Source: Xiphias gladius
Taxonomy: Eukaryota; Chordata; Actinopteri; Istiophoriformes; Xiphiidae
Direction of reading: 5' to 3'
DNA: 64,000 bases
NCBI RefSeq assembly: GCF_016859285.1
Contig: NC_053404.1
Span: 16,631,105-16,695,104 of the forward strand
This document shows, piece after piece, positions 56,833-64,000 of this stretch (positions are counted from its first letter, which is position 1; each line of letters begins with the position of its first letter). The position numbers and the translations under genes are program-made. The notes below the pieces were generated by a model. That model made no database searches, was not told where the DNA came from, and saw only the letters and a list, made by a program, of their open reading frames with translations.

Positions 56833-59800
56833 CTGGAAGTAAAAAGGGTAAAGAGAGCATGTAAGGAAAAGAAAAGAGTATAATGTGGCATTCAGTGTTT
56901 TTTTTTTTTTTGGTCCTTTTTTGTGTCTTCAAGGTGGTTCAGTAAACTGTCTCACGACCAAAGAACGATAGAGGTAAAAAGCAGAAGTACAGAGCCTAAG
57001 TAGTGAAGCTGGACTCACCCACCACTCCTGGTCCTCCTCTCCTGTAACTATGATCACCTCTCCTTCAACGAAGGTCAGTTCGTCATCATTATCAGCCTGG
57101 CAGTCATAGATCGTCTTCACCCGACGGGCTTTGCTCTTCCCCTGGATGTGCAGATATCAAAACTGTTATAATTGCAAACAAAGACCAATTTTGTTTTAAT
57201 TTATCTCCCATTTCCTTTGTAAACCCACTGTGACCAGAAACATTCATTGAAAACATAGGTTTGGCAAAAATTTAACACTGCGTGACAAAAAAGCATCAAA
57301 ATCCTTTAAAATCTCGGTGGAACGTCTCTGTTCTCTAATTGAGAACCAGGTTCAGAAATTAACAAAAGATCAGTACAGGAATTCCCCTTGAAAATTCAGG
57401 GAATGCCTGTAAAAATCAAGATGAAAGGGCAGTTCACCATGTTCACATTTTATTTCTTGTCACATATTAATCCATAGAGGGAACAGAAAACCCCTCTGGG
57501 CCACAAGGTGATTTCCAAGAGTGTCTGACCAGTTAACCGTTTCTGGTGTACTCTATCTTGAGTGAGAAAATTTGAAAATTATGATTTCAAAACAACTGAA
57601 CATTTAACGTTTAAAAATAGTAAAAAAAAAAAAAAAAACATAGCTGAGGGATGAAATTTGGAGCAGATAAGGACTTGAATGTTCCTTAAAGAGCTTTGCC
57701 TGAATCCAGCAAAGAGGGCATTAAAACAAACCTTAGTGCTATGAACAGAATGTTAAATAGCTGATAGCCAGAGTGAGTGGGTTGCATTGCATCACTGCAG
57801 ATGTTGTATGCTGCCCCAGAAGACATTCCAATAGTTTTCTAAAAATCACATCATAGGGGGGAAAAATAGAGTAAGTAATAATAAAAAGAAGTAGCTAAGC
57901 TTAAAGGAAATCTAAAGTTTATGACTGCTTGGGATGATTGTTTGATCACAACCTGTTTGATCCACTGAAAGATGTGTTTCTATCTCCGTTGAACCTACTT
58001 TCAGCAATGTGCACACATGCTAGGACCTCAGCAATTACTTTAGTGAGCGTAATGTTATCATAACGGATAGAACCGATGAAAATGAAACCCAAGTCATAGA
58101 AAACACAAAGTTCTTCCTGACACGAACGTCATCTCTTCAATAGTTACTACTCGATCGGCTTTCGCGGCGAGCATGTTCGTACCGTGTTGATCTTCCTCGG
58201 GAGCGGCACGGGTGTCTCTGCAGTTCCTGCTGGAGTCCCATTGGTGTCTTCAGCAGGCTGGTGGGAGGGGGTCGCTATATTTGCTTGCTGATTAGGTGAC
58301 GGAGAGTCTTGAGGCTGAGGCTGTGGCTGTGGCTGAGGTTGTGGCTGAGGTTGAGTTTGAGGTGGAGGTGGAGGTTGCGTTTGAGGCCTTTGCGTCGTCT
58401 CACCAGGAGGCGGCCTGGGAGCAGACTCGACCGTTCCAGGCTTGGGGGGGATGTCTGCGAGATGCGGCTTGGGGGGGAGGTCTTTGAGCTGGGGTTTGGG
58501 CGGGAGGTCTCCCAGCTGAGGTTTAGGAGGGAGGTCAGAGAGCTGTGGCTTCGGAGGAAGTTCTCCGGGTTTGGGGGGAAGTTCAGACGGCTGTGGTTTG
58601 GGGGGCAGGTCTCCAAGCTGAGGCCTTTCAGTCAAAGGAGCTTTCTGCAGGGTGTCAGTTGCTGGTGGGGACTTCTGGAAGACCTCAGGAGGAAGGCTGG
58701 GCTTATCCATAGACGGGTGGTGTATGGTGTCAATCTTCCGCAATGCCACTGGAGAGAGCAGCATAAAGTCACTCAATCACCTCGTCATTTTAAAAGCTTG
58801 CATTAAAATGAAAACTGGACGAAGACTGTACCTTTTTGAGGTAGTTTGGGAAGAACCCTTGGACCAAGTGTAGACTTTGTGTTGCTTGAAGTAGTGCTGG
58901 GAAGAGATTTTCAGATTACGTTGAACGAAAACAAAACTAAGAAGTTGCTTGCACCTCATCGGCTGGCATACATTTTATTTTAGCGAGTGATGCAATCAAA
59001 TTTCAGACCAATTAGGCTTCAAATTTCACCGTGGTCTTCATTTTTGGTACCTTTGCTGTTGAGGAATGCCTTCAAACTTGTTCGAAACAGGAGACATCTT
59101 GCTAACGGGGGGTGGAGTGGAGTCGCTTCCTAAAATATTAACATTAACGACGACAAACAGATTACTCAACACCATAACAGAGCGCTAACCAAGAGGTTAA
59201 ATTGATATAAATGTGGAGATAAATTAACATGCTGTGATGGTTAAAAAAAACGATGAGGGAGGCGTCATCTGGCTGAGCTTTCCATGAGCCTGTGTTATTT
59301 GGAAACTGAGGTTGTGCAATATAAAGTGTCGTCATCTAATTAGTGGTTGGGTGTTATAGTATGTGTGACACAGTATCCACAAACACCACAGAGGACAAAC
59401 AATAACAAGTGGGATAACAGGAAAAAAATATCCCCATTATACACATATGGGATTGCATGTGCAATGACTGAGGAGTGTTTGATTTCATTCCCTCCGTCTC
59501 CAAGTCGTTACAGGACAACTGCTCTTTTCGGTGTAGATCAACCAAACCTAAACAAATTGAAGCTTCGGGTGTTGAGATCTCGCTATTTTCCTAAGTAACC
59601 CTGAGTGAGACAAACTCATGGATGTCTCTACGTACTGTTGAAAGGCGTTTTGAATGGTGGGATTTGCTTAATTTGTGGGTGTTAACGGGATAAAACATCT
59701 CCTCAAACTTGCGAATTAATGAAGTGTTAAAAAATACATCTTCACGAGCACATACAGATACATCTGACTGTGATTTTTCTGGAATTGTCACTGGCAAGCT

Positions 59801-62800
59801 GTGGCTGTTTTTTTTTTTTTTTGACATGTAAATAGCCAGTGGAGTAAAAGTTTGATACCATCTATTTTCTTTGTTGAGAGTGAAAAAAGAAACTGAATAT
59901 ATGAATTAAAATATGTAGTTAAGGTAAACCAGTCATCTATTATTTACAGAAGTTACCATTGGGAGGAGCTGGGGTTTTTTTTTTTTCTCAATGATAGGCT
60001 CAGATCACCATTCAAAATACCTTTTACCTACTTAACCACTAAGAATCTAAACATCTCTAAACATTTGGGAATTAAAATTTATCCTTTAACAAAGTTGATT
60101 CTTTGACAAATTAATCTTAAAGGATAAGGCTGGTGGCATTCTTACTACACATAATTCTAACAAATAGTGCATGTGTATCCAAAGCCCGATACTGTATTTC
60201 TTATTCCTCTGTGTCACAGACCTCCAAACCATTAAAAACACAAAAGAGACCCAGATCATGGCACTGGATGACACGTTCCTCCATTACCATGAACATGGGC
60301 AGTAGTTTACATTCCCAGCTCTGGTGCCATAAATACTTATTAACGTGCCTAATGTGTATTAATCTGTGGCTGAAAGTAGGCCCACAGCTAATTCACTATT
60401 TACTCCTGTTTGAGTAAGTTTAAAAACATTGCTAAACATGTCAGTGACCAGCTGTTTTAGTAAATTACCGTTTTTAAAAAACTGTTTTTAAAAATATTTT
60501 TGAGCTGTTTTAAAACATTTATGTCTTCAGTAGAAACCAATGGACGTGGGGCTTGAGTTCCACAGACAGCGGTAGGGAAGATACAAAAAACTGTGGAGAG
60601 GAGGACTAATACCTTTCTGGTTTTGGTCTTTTTGTGGGATTTGTTGACAATATGAGAATATAGAATAACACCAGCCTCATCATTTAACTCAAGGTCCGCT
60701 TACAAGCTTTTTCTAGAACTTTCAATAGCATCCCAAAGTCTCCACCAGGGAAAGGAGTTGGCGTGGCTGTAATGGAGTTGGTTAAGTTGTCATTCCGTGA
60801 TAACAGGTTGTACATCGGTTGATAAATGATTGAAAGCTCTGGGAAAAGCTAGCAAGTGGACCTTGAGTTAAGACTATTTTATCAACATCTCTAATCATGT
60901 TTTTTTTTGGTGCAGAACTTTTAAATCCCTTCTCCATCTCTGGAGAATCAAGATATTCTAGCTTCAGGCTGGTACCAGCCCTACTGTTATGTGTGCTTGC
61001 GTCTCACCCCCAGTCAAGCCCCCTTTACTGTGTGGACTGTGAGAGAGCGGGCTGGGTGGGTCAGACAGGGTGCGTTTGTGTCCAGGAGGTGGGGGCGGAG
61101 GCCTCTTCTTGGACAGGGTGGAGCTGCCTCCTGGTGTGAGTGTAGAGGGAGGGCCAGATGGGGGAGGAGCTGGAGGAGTGATACACAAAACACATGAGGT
61201 GATGAGGTCCACCAAAATCATTCTGTTAACCCCAAAAAACCCAGAGAAGGTAAAGGAGAGGAGAGGATAATGAAGCATGAACCGGAGAGGAGGAGCTGAA
61301 AACATGGAAAAGGTCACGTTTGCTGTCAAAATGATAATGTCATAAAAACTACATACTATCTGAATAAATATACATATAACACAAATGTCTGGAAAGGAAT
61401 GCAAAAAAATGAGGAGGGATACTATGATTAGGGGTGTGGGTGCATTTTTTTGGTGTGTCTATCAGGTTGGTATGTTTATGAATAAATGTCTGTCTCTTTT
61501 GGGACACCAAAGCACTCACTGGTCACTATTATAGAAAAAAGAAGGATGAGATCCGCCAATAGAGAGCTCAGCCAGAGAGGAATCAGCTGTGGTAAGACTT
61601 TACAGCTCAAGGATGGTGGGACATGATTGTAAAAAGATAAAAGAATCATGTAGGCAAGAAATAATTAAATGGAGACTCAGCTTGCCTACATGGTCCCATT
61701 GTTTGCTTAAAAAAACAAATAAAACAAAAAAACACCACCACCCTTTAAATCTGAGCTGTGAAGGAAGAAACAACTGAGGGAGAACTGTATTTGGGGCACA
61801 CAGCCGAGTAAGGGGGAGAACATAAAAACAGGATATTCACTGATGTATGGTCGAGTGCCAGCCAGTGTGGCGTAGTGCGAATGAGAGCCAAGGAATGCCA
61901 AGTGTGGAGCTGAAAGAATAGAGAAACAAAAAAAGAGAAAGAAAAGAGAGCGAGATGAGGAGTGTGGGAGAGAATCTACAGTATGTCAGTCTTAAAAAAA
62001 GAGCTGCTCCCACACACTACAAAATAACAAGATGAAATCTTATCAGTGGCAAGCAAAGCAAAAAGAGGAGGAACGGCGCGAAGCTGGCCCCGGGGGCGAC
62101 CTCTTCAGCGCCCGCTGAGAGAGAGCGCTGCGCTGCTATCAGGAGCCTCTGAAGAGTTAGCATGTTATTCCATATGTATGTATGTCATTTAGCCTCTTAT
62201 TCTGGTTTTTAATCCTACTTTTGCATGAATCAGATTTAAAAACCCCACTTGTTTCCAGTGCTATTTTAATCATTTAAGATACGTGAAACAAAGTAAAATA
62301 GAAACTTACTCCTGAGACTATTCAAAATTGATATTAACCCGTTTTCAAGTTCAAGGAGCAAATGTGCTCAGGAACTGGGGAGGGGGTGGGCAGGAACTGA
62401 ATTTAGACCCTGGTTCCTGTGGTAGACAGGAAGGTGAAGCCCCTGAGTTCCTAAAAGGGTTCCTGAAAAAGTTTCTGCAATGGAAAAAGAGGTAACCGGC
62501 AGGTCTATCAGACTTTGCATTTCTTCACGTACCAAAGTGGTGTGCGAGGGGTTGTAGTAAGAGCGATATCAGAGGAGTTGGTAGGGGGTGGAGTCTTTTT
62601 TAGCCTTACCAAAGCTAAAAACAGAGCAAAATTCTAAATAAATGGATTAAACAGTGTGTTTATCTTTGCTCATTTAAGCTGCAAATGTTAGCATGCTGGC
62701 TAACTGGCTTAATACCCACAGGGTACCATCCATTTGGTCCTTGTTCTCCAAGCTTATAGTCTTGTAAAAGTTAAACATATTGTTTGAAAATACCAAAACT

Positions 62801-63496
62801 AAGAGCACAAATCTGACCTCCATGCAGTTTTTCTTTGAAAGGCATCCAGAGAGGCCTATGTCAGAACTTCTTGTTTATGACGCTTTTACAGTGTCCTCGT
62901 TTTGAAGCAAGTCTGCTAGAAACATTTAAAGTCGTTTGGAGTCTGAGTCAGCGGTAATTAGCCAGCTAACAACAGCTACTAAAATTTGCTGGCGAGTTCT
63001 CCGTCCTATGATAGGAAAGCTCGACGGCAGCAGTAACTAATGAGAGCTTAGCAAAGGGTCAAATGAAAGATGTTGATTTGCAATGGAAACAGGTGAAATT
63101 TTACTCCTCTTGTTTTAAGAAAAATAAGATTTAAACGCACAATAGTGGATTAAATGACTTGTTGGGATGGATGTTTTGCAGGGTAAGCGTTTGCAATGTT
63201 TTAAACCACTGACTAACGCTGTGACTGTCAGTGCTTTAATTTCCTCCAGAGGGAGGAGTGTTATTTTTAATTCTAATACTGCAGAGACAGCACGCCCACA
63301 GTATACTGTGTGTGTAGATTGTGTCGAGGCCTATGATGAAGCGTGTCCACAGTTTCCCTTTCACATGCCTGACTAACCATTGCCCCCCTGCCCTCTCTTG
63401 CAGCCATGTTTCCCTGAAGGTTGACTGTGTAAGCAATCTTAATGACACCTGCTTCCCGCCCTCTGATCTGTGTGTTGACAAAGTACATACTACTGC

Positions 63497-63544
<48 letters not shown>

Positions 63545-64000
63545 TGAACTGACTGACAGCGCAAAGAAGAAACTTTACAGAAAAGTGATTACGAAGCATT
63601 CCTCTGCAGCTAATCCTGTCCGGGATATAATCAAACCTTAACAGACATAATAAAGTCAATTTCACGTGCTAGCTTACCTCTACAGTAATCAGACACAGTA
63701 AAGCATACAGACAACCTTTAGACCATTTGCGTTACAGGCTGACATTTGCAAAAGAGATAAGAGAACATGATCTCCTGAATTTACTGACTGTAATGTTTAT
63801 AAGCTAGAGACTGATAAAACTGAATGTTGCCTGAAAATGGATGCAAAAGGCGTTTGGAGCGGGCAGTTCTGACCTTTGCCCTGATTTCTGGGTGGCAGCG
63901 GCGGCCCGTCGGCCACAGGGGAGGAGGTGAGGTCGGTGGATGCGCTGTACATCTGGTTGGTGAAGGCGCTGTAGGACAAACGCTGCTGCTTGTCCCGTTG
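56758..64000 (-). CDS. asap1: ASAP1 (Arf GTPase-activating protein with SH3, ankyrin repeat and PH domains), 3' part, seven exons, partial
   Basis: Exons 63874-64000 (runs off the edge), 61008-61169, 59051-59129, 58832-58896, 58183-58748, 57019-57141 and 56758-56832 join in frame to 1197 nt, the C-terminal 398 residues plus TGA. From family knowledge, ASAP1 is a BAR-PH-ArfGAP-ankyrin-proline-rich-SH3 protein that turns off Arf1/Arf5 and acts at focal adhesions, podosomes and invadopodia. The BAR, PH, GAP and ankyrin exons must lie to the right. Visible support is PPLPPRN, KKRPPPPPPGHKRTLSDPPSP, GPRVLPKLPQKVALRK, seven tandem D/E-(L/I)PPKP repeats (specific to ASAP1 rather than ASAP2) and a complete SH3 domain ending FVHILSD. 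Gene order and orientation relative to cyrib agree with human 8q24. Confidence 0.96.
57019..57141 (-). CDS. asap1: asap1 SH3 exon 1
   Basis: This exon encodes GKSKARRVKTIYDCQADNDD, then ELTFVEGEVIIVTGEEDQEW and W. It holds the YDCQADNDDELTF (ALYDY-like) motif and the tryptophan pair of the ligand groove. The acceptor is ATCCAG and the donor GTGAGT. Confidence 0.97.
57142..58182 (-). other. asap1 intron before the SH3 exons
   Basis: 1.04 kb, AT-rich, with one A-run (57621-57639). No exon or repeat family recognised. Confidence 0.6.
58183..58748 (-). CDS. asap1: asap1 large exon with D/ELPPKP tandem repeats and Pro-Gln tract
   Basis: This exon encodes 188 residues, from VALRKIDTIHHPS to PLPRKINT. 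It contains seven heptad-like units with the core D/E-L/I-PPKP, which are SH3 ligands. A proline/glutamine tract of alternating PQ (58313-58355) follows, made by a GGCTGT/GGCTGA-type hexanucleotide repeat, then an acidic stretch and the conserved ETPVPLPRKINT. The Pro-Gln tract has no counterpart in the human protein as I recall it. Confidence 0.95.
58313..58355 (-). repeat. asap1: Coding hexanucleotide repeat (Pro-Gln) in asap1
   Basis: Interrupted GGCTGT/GGCTGA/GGTTGT units on the plus strand encode alternating Pro-Gln in asap1. Likely length-polymorphic. Confidence 0.8.
58832..58896 (-). CDS. asap1: asap1 short exon (GPRVLPKLPQK)
   Basis: This 65-base exon encodes TTSSNTKSTLGPRVLPKLPQ, then Lys and one base of Val. 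Its acceptor is CTTCCCAG and its donor GTACAG. It is phase-compatible on both sides. Confidence 0.93.
59051..59129 (-). CDS. asap1: asap1 linker exon
   Basis: This exon encodes SDSTPPPVSKMSPVSNKF, then EGIPQQQ and two bases of Ser. NKFEGIPQQ parallels NKFEGLSQQ of human ASAP1. The acceptor is ATTTTAG and the donor GTACCA. Confidence 0.9.
59130..61007 (-). other. asap1 intron
   Basis: 1.9 kb with no recognised repeat family or exon. T-runs at 59809-59822 and 59974-59987. Confidence 0.6.
61008..61169 (-). CDS. asap1: asap1 proline-rich exon
   Basis: This exon encodes PPPSGPPSTLTPGG, SSTLSKKRPPPPPPGHKR and TLSDPPSPLSHSP, then SKGGLTG plus one base. The acceptor CTCCTCCAG is chosen because it restores Lys-Ala-Pro across the join from the upstream exon. 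The donor is GTGAGA. Confidence 0.92.
61170..63873 (-). other. asap1 intron
   Basis: 2.7 kb. It has a CpG-rich patch at 62060-62160 and a (TG)n run at 63501-63542. No alternative exon with convincing splice sites in frame was found. Confidence 0.6.
63501..63542 (+). repeat. (TG)n microsatellite
   Basis: An uninterrupted TG run of about 42 bases. Confidence 0.98.
63874..64000 (-). CDS. asap1: asap1 exon with PPLPPR motif (cut by window edge)
   Basis: This exon encodes QRDKQQRLSYSAFTNQMYSA, then STDLTSSPVADGPPLPPRNQ and GK plus one base. PPLPPR is a class II-like SH3 ligand. The donor GTCAGA is at 63873. The 5' end of the exon lies outside the window. Confidence 0.95.

Noticed and set aside
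58309..58806. 165-residue plus-strand open frame
   Set aside because: Antisense of the asap1 proline-rich exon; its Arg/Leu repeats mirror the PPKP and PQ codons.
63273..63665. 130-residue minus-strand open frame
   Set aside because: Includes a His-Thr run translated from the (TG)n microsatellite; lies in an asap1 intron.
1..64000. tRNA, rRNA, CRISPR array, bacterial operon or viral genome
   Set aside because: No cloverleaf with A/B boxes, no regularly spaced identical repeats and no compact gene arrays were seen; a faint tRNA-derived SINE head could be missed by eye.

Overview
This is a vertebrate nuclear window, almost certainly from a teleost fish and probably a percomorph. Coding exons are short, flanked by GT-AG introns and spread over tens of kilobases. 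The rest is AT-rich and full of CA/TG microsatellites and several dispersed repeat families that I recognise from spiny-rayed fish genomes. There are no prokaryotic operons, CRISPR arrays, or convincing tRNA or rRNA genes.

Three protein genes can be rebuilt exon by exon with unbroken frame.
(1) cyrib (fam49b), minus strand, coding span 17205-30822: ten coding exons, 978 nt, 325 residues. It is a Rac1-binding negative regulator of the SCAR/WAVE complex. Two likely non-coding 5' exons lie at 40241-40332 and about 50594-50680, the latter in a CpG-rich promoter. The gene would then run about 34 kb.
(2) An oocyte-type translation elongation factor 1-alpha (42Sp50-like), plus strand, 52273-54281: seven coding exons, 1374 nt, 457 residues.
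(3) asap1, minus strand, 56758 to beyond the right edge: the last seven coding exons, 1197 nt, giving the C-terminal 398 residues (proline-rich part, D/ELPPKP repeats, SH3 domain).

Layout. 1-16.5 kb is intergenic, with repeats and a few GC-rich or regulatory-looking patches. 16.5-50.7 kb is cyrib with large repeat-filled introns. 50.4-51.1 kb is the CpG-rich promoter zone, with a CTCF-like motif and a GTCACGTGAC E-box. 52.1-54.5 kb is the compact eEF1A gene. 54.5-55.5 kb is a short repeat-bearing spacer. 55.5-64 kb is the 3' end of asap1.

The cyrib-asap1 order and shared orientation match the human 8q24 block. The eEF1A paralogue between them is, from memory, absent from the mammalian interval. 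cyrib and asap1 both act on actin and small GTPases (Rac1/WAVE and Arf/SH3), so the neighbourhood joins two cell-migration genes with an oocyte translation or storage factor of separate regulation. The most interesting points are the position and sequence peculiarities of the eEF1A gene, the possible insulator between it and the cyrib promoter, the 5' exon structure of cyrib, and several nested or inverted repeat arrangements. I found no clearly new genetic system.
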